A stretch of DNA of 64,000 bases from Frigoribacterium sp. PhB160 (GTDB taxonomy: Bacteria > Actinomycetota > Actinomycetes > Actinomycetales > Microbacteriaceae): NCBI RefSeq assembly GCF_003751785.1, contig NZ_RKIE01000001.1, positions 1,155,564-1,219,563 on the forward strand. Reading direction: 5' to 3'. The notes beneath the pieces were generated by a model, which ran no database searches, was not told where the DNA came from, and saw only the letters and a program-made list of their open reading frames with translations. The translations under genes were made by a program, and so were the position numbers. Positions 50,681 to 62,327 of the stretch are shown piece by piece (the stretch's first letter is position 1; every line of letters starts with the position of its first letter).

Positions 50681-52015
50681 ATGATCGAATACCGCAACGT
50701 GAGGGTGGCCCTGCTCGGCGCCGGGTCCGTGGGCTCGCAGGTCGCCCGGCTGCTGCTCGAGCACGGCGACGAGCTGGCCGGCCGCGCGGGCGCCGGGCTC
50801 GAGCTGGTGGGCATCGGCGTGCGCGACGTCGACGCGCCGCGTGACGTCGACCTGCCCCGCGAGCTGTTCACGACCGACCTCGAGTCGCTGATCCTCGGCG
50901 CCGACATCGTCGTCGAGCTCATGGGCGGCCTCGAGCCCGCGCGCCGGTACGTCCTCCTGGCGCTGCAGTCGGGTGCCGACGTCGTGACGGGCAACAAGGC
51001 GCTGCTCGCCAGCCACGGGCCCGAGCTCTTCGAGGCGGCCGAGCAGGTCGGCGCCCAGCTCTACTACGAGGCGGCCGTGGCCGGGGCGATCCCGATCATC
51101 CGGCCCCTCCGCGACAGCCTGGCCGGCGACCGCATCGTCCGCATCATGGGCATCGTCAACGGCACGACGAACTTCATCCTCGACCGGATGGACACCGACG
51201 GCGAGTCCCTCGAGGCGGCGCTCGCCACGGCGACCGAGCTCGGCTACGCCGAGGCCGACCCGACCGCCGACATCGGCGGCTACGACGCGGCGCAGAAGGC
51301 GGCCATCCTCGCGAGCCTCGCCTTCCACACGACCGTGCCCCTCGCCGCCGTCCACCGGGAGGGCATCACCGAGGTGACGCACGAGCAGGTCGTCGCGGCG
51401 CGGAAGGCCGGCTACGTCGTCAAGATCCTCGCCATCTGCGAGCGTCTCGTCGACGCCGACGGCGTGGAGGGCGTCTCGGCCCGCGTGTACCCGGCGCTGG
51501 TGCCCCTGTCGCACCCGCTCGCCGCGGTGCACGGCGCCAAGAACGCCGTCTTCGTCGAGGCCGAGGCCGCTGGCGACCTCATGTTCTACGGCGCCGGCGC
51601 CGGGGGCGTGGAGACCGCGTCCGCGGTCCTCGGCGACCTCGTGTCCGCGGCCCGTCGGCACGTCATCGGCGGCCCCGGCGTCGCCGAGTCGACTCACGCC
51701 GACCTGCGCGTGCTGCCCATCGGCGACGTCACGACGCGCTACCAGGTCACGCTCGACGTCGCCGACCAGCCGGGCGTGCTCGCGGAGGTGGCGGGCGTGC
51801 TCAGCCAGCACGGCGTCAGCGTCCACAGCGTCGAGCAGAACGCCGACGTCGACCCCGCCGCGTCACACGGCACGGAGGCGGCCGTGCCGACCGCTACCCT
51901 GATCATCGGCACCCACCGTGCGCGCGAGTCCGCTCTCGCCGCGACGGTCGTCGCCCTCGGCAACACCCCGGTCGTGAACTCCGTCACGAGCGTCCTGAGA
52001 GTCGAAGGAGCCTGA
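50681..52015 (+). CDS. hom: Homoserine dehydrogenase
   Basis: NAD(P)-dependent reduction of aspartate semialdehyde to homoserine, the branch point to threonine and methionine (metX above). 444 residues: Rossmann [29 protein letters not shown], catalytic block [15 protein letters not shown] and [24 protein letters not shown], and a C-terminal ACT domain from ~345 ([21 protein letters not shown]) for threonine feedback. ATG at 50681 with GGAAA upstream; stop and thrC start share TGATG. Confidence 0.97.
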   Translation: MIEYRNVRVALLGAGSVGSQVARLLLEHGDELAGRAGAGLELVGIGVRDVDAPRDVDLPRELFTTDLESLILGADIVVELMGGLEPARRYVLLALQSGADVVTGNKALLASHGPELFEAAEQVGAQLYYEAAVAGAIPIIRPLRDSLAGDRIVRIMGIVNGTTNFILDRMDTDGESLEAALATATELGYAEADPTADIGGYDAAQKAAILASLAFHTTVPLAAVHREGITEVTHEQVVAARKAGYVVKILAICERLVDADGVEGVSARVYPALVPLSHPLAAVHGAKNAVFVEAEAAGDLMFYGAGAGGVETASAVLGDLVSAARRHVIGGPGVAESTHADLRVLPIGDVTTRYQVTLDVADQPGVLAEVAGVLSQHGVSVHSVEQNADVDPAASHGTEAAVPTATLIIGTHRARESALAATVVALGNTPVVNSVTSVLRVEGA

Positions 52016-53097
52016 TGGCCCACCAGTGGCAGGGTGTCCTGCGCGAGTACGCCGACCGTCTCGACGTCACGGAGGCGACCCCGGTCGTCACCCTCGGCGA
52101 GGGCGGCACGCCCCTCATCCCGGCGCCGGCGCTGTCCGCGCGCACGGGCGCGAAGGTCTTCGTCAAGTACGAGGGCATGAACCCGACCGGCTCCTTCAAG
52201 GACCGCGGCATGACGATGGCCATCTCCAAGGCGGTCGAGCACGGCGCGAAGGCCGTCATCTGCGCCTCCACGGGCAACACGTCGGCCTCGGCGGCCGCCT
52301 ACGCGGCCCACGCCGGCATCACCGCCGCGGTGCTCGTCCCCGAGGGCAAGATCGCCATGGGCAAGCTGAGCCAGGCCGTCGCGCACGACGGCCAGCTGCT
52401 GCAGATCCAGGGCAACTTCGACGACTGCCTCGACATCGCCCGCGACCTGGCGGCGCACTACCCCGTGCACCTCGTGAACTCGGTCAACAACGACCGCATC
52501 GAGGGCCAGAAGACGGCGGCCTTCGAGGTGGTGGACGTCCTCGGCGACGCCCCCGACTTCCACATCGTGCCCGTCGGCAACGCGGGCAACTACACGGCGT
52601 ACACCCGCGGCTACCGCGAAGACCTCGAGGCCGGTCGCGCGACCCGCCTGCCACGCATGTTCGGGTTCCAGGCCGCCGGCTCGGCGCCCATCGTCGGCGG
52701 CGAGGTCGTCAAGCACCCCGAGACCATCGCCAGCGCCATCCGCATCGGCAACCCGGCCTCGTGGCAGCTCGCCCTCGAGGCCCGCGAGCTCACCGACGGC
52801 TGGTTCGGCGCCATCACCGACGAGGCCATCCTCGCCGCGCAGAAGATCCTCTCGGCCGAGGTCGGCGTCTTCGTCGAGCCGGCCTCCGCGATCAGCGTCG
52901 CCGGCCTGCTCGAGCGCGCCGACGCCGGCGTGATCCCCGCGGGCGCCACGGTCGTGCTGACCGTCACGGGCCACGGCCTGAAGGACCCGCAGTGGGCCCT
53001 CCGCAAGGCCGACGGCTCCGAGGTCGAGCCGACCGTGGTCGCGAGCGACACCTCGCGCGTCGCCGAGGTGCTCGGGCTCGTCCCGACGCCTGCATGA
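52015..53097 (+). CDS. thrC: Threonine synthase
   Basis: PLP enzyme converting O-phosphohomoserine to threonine; 360 residues, the short actinobacterial type. PLP Lys in [12 protein letters not shown] (near residue 62), [20 protein letters not shown] phosphate loop, [14 protein letters not shown]. Start ATG overlaps the hom stop by one base (TGATG) with GGAG upstream, and its stop overlaps thrB by 4 nt, so hom-thrC-thrB are coupled. Confidence 0.97.
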   Translation: MAHQWQGVLREYADRLDVTEATPVVTLGEGGTPLIPAPALSARTGAKVFVKYEGMNPTGSFKDRGMTMAISKAVEHGAKAVICASTGNTSASAAAYAAHAGITAAVLVPEGKIAMGKLSQAVAHDGQLLQIQGNFDDCLDIARDLAAHYPVHLVNSVNNDRIEGQKTAAFEVVDVLGDAPDFHIVPVGNAGNYTAYTRGYREDLEAGRATRLPRMFGFQAAGSAPIVGGEVVKHPETIASAIRIGNPASWQLALEARELTDGWFGAITDEAILAAQKILSAEVGVFVEPASAISVAGLLERADAGVIPAGATVVLTVTGHGLKDPQWALRKADGSEVEPTVVASDTSRVAEVLGLVPTPA

Positions 53098-54047
53098 GCC
53101 TCGGCCCGGCCGTGCGGTCGGTCCTCGTGAAGGTGCCGGCCACCTCGGCCAACCTCGGCCCCGGGTTCGACACCCTCGGCCTCGCCCTGTCCCACTACGA
53201 CGAGCTCGTCGTCACGGCGACGCAGGGCGAGGGCGTCGAGGTGCACGTCGACGGGGTGGGTGCCGGCGAGGTCCCCACCGACGCGACGAACCTCGTGGTC
53301 CGCTCGATCACGGCGGCCTACGAGTCGGTCGGGCAGCCCGTGCCGGGGCTCCGCCTCCGGGCCCGCAACGTCGTCCCGCACGGCCGCGGCCTCGGGTCGT
53401 CCGCGGCGGCCATCGTGTCGGGCCTCATGGCGGCGAAGGGCCTCCTCGAGGGCGTCGTCGACTTCTCCGCGAGCGACCTGCTCGCCCTCGCCACGCGCCT
53501 CGAGGGCCACCCCGACAACGTCGCGCCCGCCCTCTTCGGCGGCCTGACGATCGCGTGGTCGACCTCCGCCGGCCCGTCGCACAAGCGCCTCCTGGTCCAC
53601 CGCGGCGTGTCGCCCGTGGTGTTCGTGCCCGAGTCGACCCTCTCGACCAAGCTGGCGCGCAGCCTCCAGCCGGCGTCCGTGCCCCATGAGGACGCCACGT
53701 TCAACGTCTCCCGGTCGGCCCTGCTCGTCGCCGCCCTCATCCAGAGCCCCGAGCTGCTGCTCGCGGCGACGGAGGACCGCCTGCACCAGAGCTACCGGGC
53801 GAGCGCGATGCCCGAGACCGACATGCTCATCCGGGTGCTCCGCGAGGCCGGCCTCGCGGCCGTCGTCTCCGGTGCCGGGCCCTCGTTGCTCGTGCTCGGC
53901 AGCGACCCCGCGCAGCGCCTCCTGGCCGCCGACCTGGTCGCCGAGAACGCCGTCTCGACGTGGCGCCCGTTGATGCTGGCCGTCGACCTGCGGGGTGCTA
54001 CAGTGGGGCCGCACTCGGTAGACGACCCTGACCACCGGGGCTTCTAG
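53094..54047 (+). CDS. thrB: Homoserine kinase
   Basis: GHMP-family kinase, 317 residues, phosphorylating homoserine for ThrC. Motif 1 [22 protein letters not shown] loop [17 protein letters not shown], and motif 3 [14 protein letters not shown] are intact. ATG 53094 overlaps the thrC stop (ATGA). The last ~17 codons contain a -10-like TACAGT (53999-54004) that probably serves the downstream rho gene. Confidence 0.97.
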   Translation: MSLGPAVRSVLVKVPATSANLGPGFDTLGLALSHYDELVVTATQGEGVEVHVDGVGAGEVPTDATNLVVRSITAAYESVGQPVPGLRLRARNVVPHGRGLGSSAAAIVSGLMAAKGLLEGVVDFSASDLLALATRLEGHPDNVAPALFGGLTIAWSTSAGPSHKRLLVHRGVSPVVFVPESTLSTKLARSLQPASVPHEDATFNVSRSALLVAALIQSPELLLAATEDRLHQSYRASAMPETDMLIRVLREAGLAAVVSGAGPSLLVLGSDPAQRLLAADLVAENAVSTWRPLMLAVDLRGATVGPHSVDDPDHRGF

Positions 54048-54303
54048 CAGGTCCTCCGCATCGTGGACGACCCGCACGACGCTCTTCGTCGCCGGATCAC
54101 CCCGAGTCGCACATCCCGTAGTGCACATCTAGCAGCACCCGCTCGCTCTCTGGCGAACGTGTGCCACACCTCCGCGAAGCATCCTGCGCATCCGCGCAGT
54201 GCGCCCCGGCGCAGGGCCACGCCGTACGGCAGGCCAGAGGCAGCGAAGTGTGACCAGCTCATCCCCGCGGCTCTCGCGGGGGAGCGGAAGGAACCCCACA
54301 ACA
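53999..54303 (+). promoter_or_regulatory. rho promoter and long 5' leader
   Basis: TACAGT at 53999-54004, inside the 3' end of thrB, is the best -10 candidate. A leader of about 290 nt follows, C-rich and poor in strong hairpins at first, with a GCG/CGC-rich hairpin region at 54195-54225 and GGAAGGA (54287-54293) before the GTG. A long C-rich leader is what Rho autoregulation needs (Rho binds C-rich RNA), but this is inference. No other gene is credible here. Confidence 0.4.
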
Positions 54304-56568
54304 GTGTCAGACGTCGACATCCGCGCCACCGCGGACACCACCGCCGAACTCAGCGCCATGCGCCTCCCGCAGCTCCAGGCCCTCGCCTCGTCGCTCGGCA
54401 TCAGCGGACTCTCCAAGCTCCGCAAGGGCGACCTCGTCGCCGCCATCGCCGCCGTGCAGGCCCAGGCCGCCGGGGGCACCGCCGCTCCTGCGGCCGAGGT
54501 CGCCCCGATCGCCGAGGAGGCGCCCGCCACCGCCCAGCCGACGCTCGACGTCGAGCCGGCGGAGGCTCCCGAGGCCACCGCCGACGCGCCGGTCGAGGCC
54601 ACGGCCCCCGCCGAGACCGAGGCGCCCGCCGCGGCTCCGGCCGAGCAGGCTCCCGCGACCCGCGCCCGTCGCGGCTCGCGCCGTGCCTCGTCGGCCGCCG
54701 GCGCGCCCGCCCAGCGCGGCGCCGACGCCCACGTCAACGCCGGCGAGACCGGCACCGCGCCGATCGTCGACGGCACCCCCGCGGCCGCCGCCGAGCCCGC
54801 CGTCGCCGAGCAGGTCCCCGCGGCCGCCGAGCAGACCCCGGTCGAGCAGGCGCCCGCAGCCGAGCAGGCCCCCGCCGCCGACGAGGCTCCCGCCGCGACC
54901 GGCCGCCAGTCGCGCAGCCGCCGCGGATCGCGCCGCGCCTCCGACGCGACGGTCGCCGACGACCGAGCGCAGGACGACGCGCCCGCCGAGACCGCGCCTC
55001 CCGCGGTCGTCGAGGCCCCCGGGCAGGGCGACGCGTCCGGGCAGGGCGACGACGAGCAGGGTGCCGACCAGAACGGCGACCAGAACGGCCAGGGCGGCGG
55101 ACGCCGCAGCCGGAGCCGCAACCGCAAGGGCGGCCAGAACGGCCAGCAGAACCAGAACGGCCAGAACGGCCAGCAGGCGCAGAACGGTCAGCAGGCGCAG
55201 AACGGCCAGCAGGGGCAGAACGGCCAGCAGGGCCAGCAGAGCCAGGCCGACCAGCAGCGTGACGAGGTCGCTCGCGACCAGTCCGCCGGCACCGGCCCCC
55301 AGCAGGGCGACGACGCCGGCCGTCAGGGCCGCGGCCGTCAGCGCGACCGCAAGCGCGGCCGCAGCGCGCAGGGCGACGACCTCGAGCCCGAGATCACCGA
55401 GGACGACGTCCTCATCCCCGTCGCGGGCATCCTCGACGTGCTCGAGAACTACGCCTTCGTCCGCACGACGGGCTACCTGCCCGGCGCCAGCGACGTCTAC
55501 GTCTCGCTCGGCCAGGTGAAGAAGTACCACCTCCGCAAGGGCGACGCCGTCGTCGGCGCCATCCGCCAGCCCCGCGAGGGCGACCAGGGCCAGGGCCGCC
55601 AGAAGTACAACGCGATCGTCCGCATCGACTCCATCAACGGCCAGCCCGTCGAGGAGGCCGCGAAGCGCGTCGAGTTCGCCGCGCTGACGCCCCTCTACCC
55701 GCAGGAGCGCCTGCGCCTCGAGACCGAGCCGCAGAAGCTGTCGACCCGCATCATCGACCTCGTGTCGCCGATCGGCAAGGGCCAGCGCGGCCTCATCGTC
55801 TCGCCGCCGAAGGCGGGCAAGACGCTCGTCCTCCAGGCGATCGCCAACTCGATCGCGAAGAACAACCCCGAGGTCCACCTCATGGTCGTGCTCGTCGACG
55901 AGCGCCCCGAAGAGGTGACCGACATGCAGCGCACCGTCAAGGGCGAGGTCATCGCCTCGACCTTCGACCGCCCCGCGGAAGACCACACCACGGTCGCCGA
56001 GCTCGCGATCGAGCGCGCCAAGCGCCTCGTCGAGCTGGGCCACGACGTCGTCGTGCTGCTCGACTCGATCACGCGCCTCGGCCGGGCGTACAACCTCGCG
56101 GCGCCCGCCTCGGGCCGCGTGCTCTCGGGTGGCGTCGACTCGTCCGCCCTCTACCCGCCGAAGCGCTTCTTCGGCGCGGCGCGCAACATCGAGAACGGCG
56201 GCTCGCTCACCATCCTCGCGACGGCGCTCGTCGAGACCGGCTCGAAGATGGACGAGGTGATCTTCGAGGAGTTCAAGGGCACCGGCAACATGGAGCTCCG
56301 CCTCTCGCGTCACCTCGCCGACAAGCGGATCTTCCCGGCCGTCGACGTCAACGCGTCCGGCACCCGCCGGGAGGAGATGCTCCTCAGCCCTGAGGAGGTC
56401 AAGATCACCTGGCGCCTCCGCCGGGCCCTCGCCGGCCTCGAGCAGCAGAAGGCGCTCGAGATCGTCCTCGGCAACCTGAAGGAGACGCAGTCGAACGTCG
56501 AGTTCCTCGTGCAGATCCAGAAGTCGATGCCGTCGAACGGCCACGACGCTGGCCACGAGAAGCACTGA
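54304..56568 (+). CDS. rho: Transcription termination factor Rho with long low-complexity insertion
   Basis: RNA-dependent ATPase hexamer, 754 residues against ~420 in E. coli. Rho_N at ~15-55 ([26 protein letters not shown]). Residues ~57-360 are a low-complexity insertion: first Ala/Glu/Pro-rich, with RRGSRRAS repeats, then Gln/Asn/Gly repeats (~275-315, QNGQQ units), then Arg-rich. The RNA-binding cold-shock domain begins ~366 ([15 protein letters not shown]). Walker A SPPKAGKT (~500), Walker [11 protein letters not shown] (~580), then the Q/R loops. Start GTG. Large insertions are known in actinobacterial Rho (Micrococcus, Streptomyces). Confidence 0.97.
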   Translation: MSDVDIRATADTTAELSAMRLPQLQALASSLGISGLSKLRKGDLVAAIAAVQAQAAGGTAAPAAEVAPIAEEAPATAQPTLDVEPAEAPEATADAPVEATAPAETEAPAAAPAEQAPATRARRGSRRASSAAGAPAQRGADAHVNAGETGTAPIVDGTPAAAAEPAVAEQVPAAAEQTPVEQAPAAEQAPAADEAPAATGRQSRSRRGSRRASDATVADDRAQDDAPAETAPPAVVEAPGQGDASGQGDDEQGADQNGDQNGQGGGRRSRSRNRKGGQNGQQNQNGQNGQQAQNGQQAQNGQQGQNGQQGQQSQADQQRDEVARDQSAGTGPQQGDDAGRQGRGRQRDRKRGRSAQGDDLEPEITEDDVLIPVAGILDVLENYAFVRTTGYLPGASDVYVSLGQVKKYHLRKGDAVVGAIRQPREGDQGQGRQKYNAIVRIDSINGQPVEEAAKRVEFAALTPLYPQERLRLETEPQKLSTRIIDLVSPIGKGQRGLIVSPPKAGKTLVLQAIANSIAKNNPEVHLMVVLVDERPEEVTDMQRTVKGEVIASTFDRPAEDHTTVAELAIERAKRLVELGHDVVVLLDSITRLGRAYNLAAPASGRVLSGGVDSSALYPPKRFFGAARNIENGGSLTILATALVETGSKMDEVIFEEFKGTGNMELRLSRHLADKRIFPAVDVNASGTRREEMLLSPEEVKITWRLRRALAGLEQQKALEIVLGNLKETQSNVEFLVQIQKSMPSNGHDAGHEKH
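55129..55260 (+). repeat. Internal CAGAACGGCCAGCAG repeats in rho
   Basis: Imperfect tandem copies of a 12-15 bp unit encoding (Q/G)QNGQQ run through about 130 bp of rho. Such repeats can expand or contract by slippage, so copy number may vary between strains. Confidence 0.7.
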
Positions 56569-56570
56569 CC

Positions 56571-57653
56571 GTGTTCGAGTCGGTGGCCGTGCTGCTGGCC
56601 GAGCACGACGAGCTGCAGACCCAGCTCAGCGACCCCGCGGTCCACGCGGACGCGGCCCGGGCCAAGAAGATCAACCGTCGCTACGCCGAGCTCAGCCGCA
56701 TCGTGGCTGCCCACTCGGCGTGGCAGCAGACGGTCGACGACCTCGGTGCCGCGCGTGAGCTCGCCGCCGAGGACCCGGCGTTCGCCGAGGAGGTGCCCGC
56801 TCTCGAGCAGGGCCTCGACGAGGCGCAGGAGAAGCTCCGTCGCCTGCTGATCCCGCGCGACCCCGACGACGGACGCGACGTGATCATGGAGATCAAGGGC
56901 GGGGAGGGCGGTGCCGAGAGCGCGCTCTTCGCGGCCGACCTCCTGCGCATGTACCTGCACTACGCCGAGTCCAAGGGCTGGAAGAGCGAGATGATCGCCA
57001 GCGACGACTCCGACCTCGGCGGCTACAAGAACGTCCAGGTCGCCCTCAAGTCGAACGCGACCGACCCGGCGCAGGGCGTGTGGGCCCACCTCAAGTACGA
57101 GGGCGGGGTGCACCGCGTCCAGCGTGTGCCCGCCACCGAGTCGCAGGGCCGCATCCACACGTCGACCACCGGGGTGCTCGTCTTCCCCGAGGTCGACGAG
57201 CCGGAGGAGGTCGACATCAACCAGAACGACCTCAAGATCGACGTGTACCGGTCGAGCGGTCCCGGCGGCCAGTCGGTGAACACGACCGACTCCGCGGTGC
57301 GCATCACGCACCTCCCGACCGGCATCGTCGTGGCGATGCAGAACGAGAAGAGCCAGCTGCAGAACCGCGAGGCCGGCATGCGCGTCCTGCGCGCCCGCAT
57401 CCTCGCGCGCCAGCAGGAGGAGCAGGCGGCGATCGCCTCCGACGCGCGGAAGAGCCAGATCCGGGGCATGGATCGGTCGGAGCGCATCCGCACGTACAAC
57501 TTCCCCGAGAACCGCATCGCCGACCACCGCACGGGCTACAAGGCGTACAACCTCGACGCCGTGATGGACGGGGCCCTCGAGCCGGTCATCGAGTCGTGCA
57601 TCCAGGCCGACGAAGAGGCGCGCCTCGCCGAGATCGGCGACGCCGCGTCGTGA
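56571..57653 (+). CDS. prfA: Peptide chain release factor 1
   Basis: Class I release factor reading UAA/UAG, 360 residues. The GGQ loop [19 protein letters not shown] (~233) promotes peptidyl-tRNA hydrolysis; the codon-recognition region contains [14 protein letters not shown], including the RF1 PxT-type (PAT) tripeptide. GTG start two nt after the rho stop, and its stop overlaps prmC, which methylates the GGQ glutamine. Confidence 0.96.
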   Translation: MFESVAVLLAEHDELQTQLSDPAVHADAARAKKINRRYAELSRIVAAHSAWQQTVDDLGAARELAAEDPAFAEEVPALEQGLDEAQEKLRRLLIPRDPDDGRDVIMEIKGGEGGAESALFAADLLRMYLHYAESKGWKSEMIASDDSDLGGYKNVQVALKSNATDPAQGVWAHLKYEGGVHRVQRVPATESQGRIHTSTTGVLVFPEVDEPEEVDINQNDLKIDVYRSSGPGGQSVNTTDSAVRITHLPTGIVVAMQNEKSQLQNREAGMRVLRARILARQQEEQAAIASDARKSQIRGMDRSERIRTYNFPENRIADHRTGYKAYNLDAVMDGALEPVIESCIQADEEARLAEIGDAAS

Positions 57654-58549
57654 GCGACGACGTCGAGGCGGCCTTCTCGGAGGTCGGCACGGTCGACGCC
57701 GCCCTGCGGGTCGCCTCGGCGGTGCTGGCCTCGGCCGGCGTGCCGACCCCGGGAGTCGACGCCGAGCTGCTCCTGGCCCACGTGACCGGCACGGGCCGCG
57801 GCGTGGTCCGGGCGCGTGCCGTCACCGGCTCCGCCCTGCTGCCCGGCCACAAGGAGGCGTTGGTCGCCTCCGTCGTCCGCCGCGCCTCCCGCGAGCCCCT
57901 GCAGCACATCACGGGCACGGCCGGGTTCCGGTCGCTCGAGCTGCACGTGGGCCCCGGGGTGTTCGTTCCCCGTCCGGAGACCGAGGGCGTGGCCCAGCTC
58001 GCCATCGACGCCCTGCGTGCCGCGCCCGAGGCCGAGCCGATCGCCGTCGACCTCGGCACCGGCAGCGGCGCCCTCGCCCTCGCCCTGGCGACCGAGGTGC
58101 CGCGCTCGCGCGTCGTCGCGGTCGAGGTCTCGCCGGATGCCGCCGCCTGGACCCGGCGCAACATCGACGCGGTCGCCGCCACGAACGTGCGGCTCGTCCA
58201 GGGCGACATGGCGACCGTGGCGGAGCAGCTGCCGGAGCTCGCGGGCGTCGTCGCGGTCGTCGTCAGCAACCCGCCGTACATCCCGGTGGGCATGGTCCCG
58301 CGCGACCCGGAGGTGCGTCTGCACGATCCCGCTACCGCGCTCTACGGGGGAGAGGACGGCCTCGACCTCGTGCGGGCGCTGTCGCTCACGGCCCAAGCCC
58401 TGCTGCGCCCCGGGGGCGCGCTCGTCATCGAGCACGGCGAGCTCCAGGGGGCGGCGATCCGCGACCTCCTGCGGGCGGACGGCTGGCGGGCGCCGGCCAC
58501 GCAGGCCGACCTGACGGGTCGCGACCGGTCGACGACCGCGGTGCGCTGA
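57650..58549 (+). CDS. prmC: Release-factor glutamine methyltransferase
   Basis: SAM-dependent N5-methylation of the GGQ glutamine in release factors. 299 residues: N-terminal helical domain ([13 protein letters not shown]), [33 protein letters not shown] motif [15 protein letters not shown], and catalytic SNPPYIP (~207). GTG start in a GTGA overlap with prfA. The mouth of the next gene has its own promoter. Confidence 0.95.
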   Translation: MSDDVEAAFSEVGTVDAALRVASAVLASAGVPTPGVDAELLLAHVTGTGRGVVRARAVTGSALLPGHKEALVASVVRRASREPLQHITGTAGFRSLELHVGPGVFVPRPETEGVAQLAIDALRAAPEAEPIAVDLGTGSGALALALATEVPRSRVVAVEVSPDAAAWTRRNIDAVAATNVRLVQGDMATVAEQLPELAGVVAVVVSNPPYIPVGMVPRDPEVRLHDPATALYGGEDGLDLVRALSLTAQALLRPGGALVIEHGELQGAAIRDLLRADGWRAPATQADLTGRDRSTTAVR

Positions 58550-58587
58550 CCCGGTCACCAGGTCGACCGCACTATCATCGTCTCGTC

Positions 58588-59265
58588 ATGGCCTCATTCT
58601 TCGACCTCTCCGTCGCCTCCGAGCTGCTCACCGGCATGCGCACCGCGCGCATGGCGATCGGGCGCGGCGAGCTGGTCGTCATGCCGACCGACACCGTGTA
58701 CGGCGTCGCCGCCGACGCCTTCGACGCGACGGCCGTCCAGCGCCTGCTCGACGCCAAGGGGCGCGGGCGCCAGTCCCCGCCGCCGGTGCTCATCAAGGGG
58801 CTCGACACGCTCGCAGCCCTCACCGAGACGGTGCCCGACCTCGTCCGGCCGCTGCTCGACGAGTTCTGGCCCGGGCCCCTCACCGTGATCTTCCGCGCGC
58901 AGCCGGGCCTCAGCTGGGACCTCGGCGAGACCCGCGGCACGGTCGCCCTCCGCGTGCCGAGCCACCCGATGGCCCTCGAGCTCCTCGAAGAGACGGGGCC
59001 GCTGGCGGTGTCCAGCGCCAACCTCACCGGACGGCCCGCCGCCGAGAGGGCCGACGACGCCCGCGACATGCTCGGCGACGACGTCGCCGTCTACCTCGAC
59101 GCCGGCGACGTGGGCAGCGGCTACGAGCGCCGCCCCGGGGCCAACACCGGGTCGACGATCGTCGACGCGACGGGGGCGGACGAGGGCGTGCTCCGCATCG
59201 TCCGGCACGGCGTCCTCGCCGACTCCGAGATCGTGCGCGTCGTCGGCGGCGACGCCGTCGCGTGA
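58588..59265 (+). CDS. tsaC: L-threonylcarbamoyladenylate synthase (Sua5/YrdC/TsaC)
   Basis: Makes threonylcarbamoyl-AMP for t6A37 in ANN-decoding tRNAs. 225 residues: GELVVMPTDTVYGVAADAFD, KGRGRQSPPPVLI, VALRVPSHPMALELLEETGPLAVSSANLTGRPA, and GANTGSTIVD. There is no C-terminal Sua5 extension, so it is the short YrdC/TsaC type. TATCAT (58573-58578) is 9 nt before the ATG. Stop overlaps wecA by 4 nt. Confidence 0.94.
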   Translation: MASFFDLSVASELLTGMRTARMAIGRGELVVMPTDTVYGVAADAFDATAVQRLLDAKGRGRQSPPPVLIKGLDTLAALTETVPDLVRPLLDEFWPGPLTVIFRAQPGLSWDLGETRGTVALRVPSHPMALELLEETGPLAVSSANLTGRPAAERADDARDMLGDDVAVYLDAGDVGSGYERRPGANTGSTIVDATGADEGVLRIVRHGVLADSEIVRVVGGDAVA

Positions 59266-60539
59266 GGTACTACCTGCTGGCGCTGGCCATCTCGGCCGTC
59301 GTCAGCTTCGCGTTCTCCCTCGTCGTGTGGCGGGTCGGACTGCGCTTCCGGCTGTACCCGACGATCCGCGAGCGCGACGTCCACGTGCGTCCGACTCCAC
59401 GGCTCGGGGGAGTGGCGATGTGGGCGGGGGTCGTCGTCGCCCTGCTCTCGGCGTGGTTCGTCTTCCCGCTCATCTCGGGCGTCGACTACTTCCGGCTCGT
59501 GTTCGCCGACGCCGGGCCCCCGCTGGCCATCCTGGGCGCGGCGACCATCATCGTCGTCATCGGCGTCGTCGACGACCTGTACGACCTCGACTGGATGACC
59601 AAGCTGGCGGGTCAGATCATCGCAGCCGGCGTGCTGGCGTGGCAGGGCGTCCAGCTGGTGTCGCTCCCGATCGGCAGCAGCCTGGCGATCGGCTCGCCGT
59701 TCATGTCGCTCATCCTCACCATCCTGGCGGTCGTGCTCGTCATGAACGCGGTCAACTTCATCGACGGCCTCGACGGCCTGGTGGCGGGCGTGACGATCAT
59801 CGCCAACGGCGTCTTCTTCGTCTACAGCTTCGTCATCTCGCTGACCATCGGTCAGACCGAGTACTTCAACCTCGCCGCCCTGCTCACCGCGGTGCTGATC
59901 GGGGCGTGCCTCGGCTTCCTGCCGCTGAACTGGCACCCGGCCCGCCTGTTCATGGGCGACGCCGGGGCCCTGCTGACCGGCCTCCTCATGGCCACCAGCG
60001 CGATCTCCGTGACGGGGCAGATCGACCCGGCGACCATCTCCCGCACGGCGCTCCTGCCGGCCTTCATCCCGATCCTGCTGCCGTTCGCGGTGCTGATCGT
60101 GCCCCTCCTCGACTTCGGGCTCGCGGTCGTCCGCCGGGTGAGCGCCGGCAAGTCGCCCTTCACGGCCGACCGCAAGCACCTCCACCACCGCCTGCTCGAC
60201 ATGGGGCACTCGCACTTCCAGGCCGTGCTGATCTTCTACGCCTGGACCCTCGTCGTGTCGGTCGGCTGCCTCATGTTCCTGTTCGTCAAGCCCTCCTACC
60301 TCGTGGTCGTCTTCCTCGGGGTCGGCCTCGTGGCCTGCGCCGCCCTCACCCTCGCGCCGCTCAGCCGCCGCAAGAAGGTGGAGATCGCCGTCCAGGCCAC
60401 CCGCCCCGACGACCTGGCCGAGTCCGCGAGCGACCGCTTCGACCCCCTCGACCACGCCGCCGACGCCCTCGACCCCCGCGACACCGACACGGCCAGCACG
60501 GCCGTGGTGCCCGAGCTCGCCCCACCGAAAGAAGCCTGA
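59262..60539 (+). CDS. wecA: Polyprenyl-phosphate GlcNAc-1-phosphate transferase (WecA/TagO-like)
   Basis: Membrane enzyme that starts lipid-linked glycan synthesis; 425 residues with about eleven helices. VHVRPTPRLGGVAMW, IGVVDDLYDLDWMTKLAGQ (Asp-Asp), NFIDGLDGL, LFMGDAGALLTG and the HLHHRLLDMGHSH loop are all MraY/WecA-family signatures; the HxHHxxxxxG pattern separates it from MraY. The C-terminal ~60 residues are a disordered Asp/Ala tail. GTG start overlaps tsaC. Probably supplies wall polysaccharide or teichoic-type polymer. Confidence 0.92.
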   Translation: MRYYLLALAISAVVSFAFSLVVWRVGLRFRLYPTIRERDVHVRPTPRLGGVAMWAGVVVALLSAWFVFPLISGVDYFRLVFADAGPPLAILGAATIIVVIGVVDDLYDLDWMTKLAGQIIAAGVLAWQGVQLVSLPIGSSLAIGSPFMSLILTILAVVLVMNAVNFIDGLDGLVAGVTIIANGVFFVYSFVISLTIGQTEYFNLAALLTAVLIGACLGFLPLNWHPARLFMGDAGALLTGLLMATSAISVTGQIDPATISRTALLPAFIPILLPFAVLIVPLLDFGLAVVRRVSAGKSPFTADRKHLHHRLLDMGHSHFQAVLIFYAWTLVVSVGCLMFLFVKPSYLVVVFLGVGLVACAALTLAPLSRRKKVEIAVQATRPDDLAESASDRFDPLDHAADALDPRDTDTASTAVVPELAPPKEA

Positions 60540-60544
60540 CACCG

Positions 60545-60970
60545 ATGAACGCCCGCTCGATCTTCCTCAAGATCCTGACGTACACCGGCCTCCTGGCCCT
60601 CGCCATCGCCGTCGTCGGGGGAGGCCTCGGCTACCTCGCCGCCGGCACCGACGGCCTGTGGAGCGCCCTCGTCGGCGTCGGCCTCGCCGTCCTCTTCGCG
60701 GGCATCACCGCCGCGAGCATGCTCGTCGCCATCCGCTTCCGGCTGGCGGGATTCTTCGGCATCGTGATGGGGGCGTGGCTGCTCAAGCTCGTCATCTTCA
60801 TCGTGCTGCTCGTCCTCGTTCGCGACCAGCCGTTCGTCGACGACGTCGTGCTCTTCCTCGCCCTGGTCGTGTCGATCGTCGGCACGCTGGTGATCGACGC
60901 GCTGGTCGTCGTGCGGGGCCGTCTCGCGCACGTCAGCGACGCCGTGCTGCCCCCCGCTCCGGTCGACTGA
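60545..60970 (+). CDS. AtpI-like membrane protein
   Basis: A 141-residue protein with four hydrophobic helices, located directly before the ATP synthase operon, as AtpI is in related Actinobacteria. No strong sequence motif; position, size and the RFRLAGFFGIVMGAWLLKLVIF segment support the call. AtpI assists c-ring assembly in some bacteria. Follows wecA after 5 nt and is separated from atpB by ~200 bp. Confidence 0.7.
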   Translation: MNARSIFLKILTYTGLLALAIAVVGGGLGYLAAGTDGLWSALVGVGLAVLFAGITAASMLVAIRFRLAGFFGIVMGAWLLKLVIFIVLLVLVRDQPFVDDVVLFLALVVSIVGTLVIDALVVVRGRLAHVSDAVLPPAPVD

Positions 60971-61168
60971 GGCCCCCGTCAGGAGGCGCGGGACGACTCG
61001 CCCCTCCCCATCCGGTCCCCGAGGTCGCCGGCATTGCGTGCAGGCCGTGAAATGTGTCCTGCCGATTCGTCGTGACGCTCATTCACTTGATAGAGTCATC
61101 CCCGTTCCCCGGCCGCGATTCTCTGCGTTCACGGATGACAACCCCACCAATCGTCGCGACACTTCAGG
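60971..61168 (+). promoter_or_regulatory. ATP synthase operon upstream region
   Basis: About 200 bp. It starts with the recurrent GGAGGCGCG motif (60982-60990), then becomes relatively AT-rich (61030-61120). A -10-like TAGAGT is at 61091-61096, preceded by GTGACG-type sequence where a -35 would be. Transcription would start near 61103. Confidence 0.45.
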
Positions 61169-62307
<1,139 letters not shown>

Positions 62308-62327
62308 TCAGTTAGGACGACACACCG

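Noticed and set aside
55129-55260. Regularly repeated DNA that might be a CRISPR array
   Set aside because: The units are contiguous, in frame and coding (QNGQQ) with no unique spacers; no cas genes are present.
54307-56565. 752-residue minus-strand frame opposite rho
   Set aside because: Leu/Val/Ala repeat text without motifs; rho on the plus strand is unambiguous.
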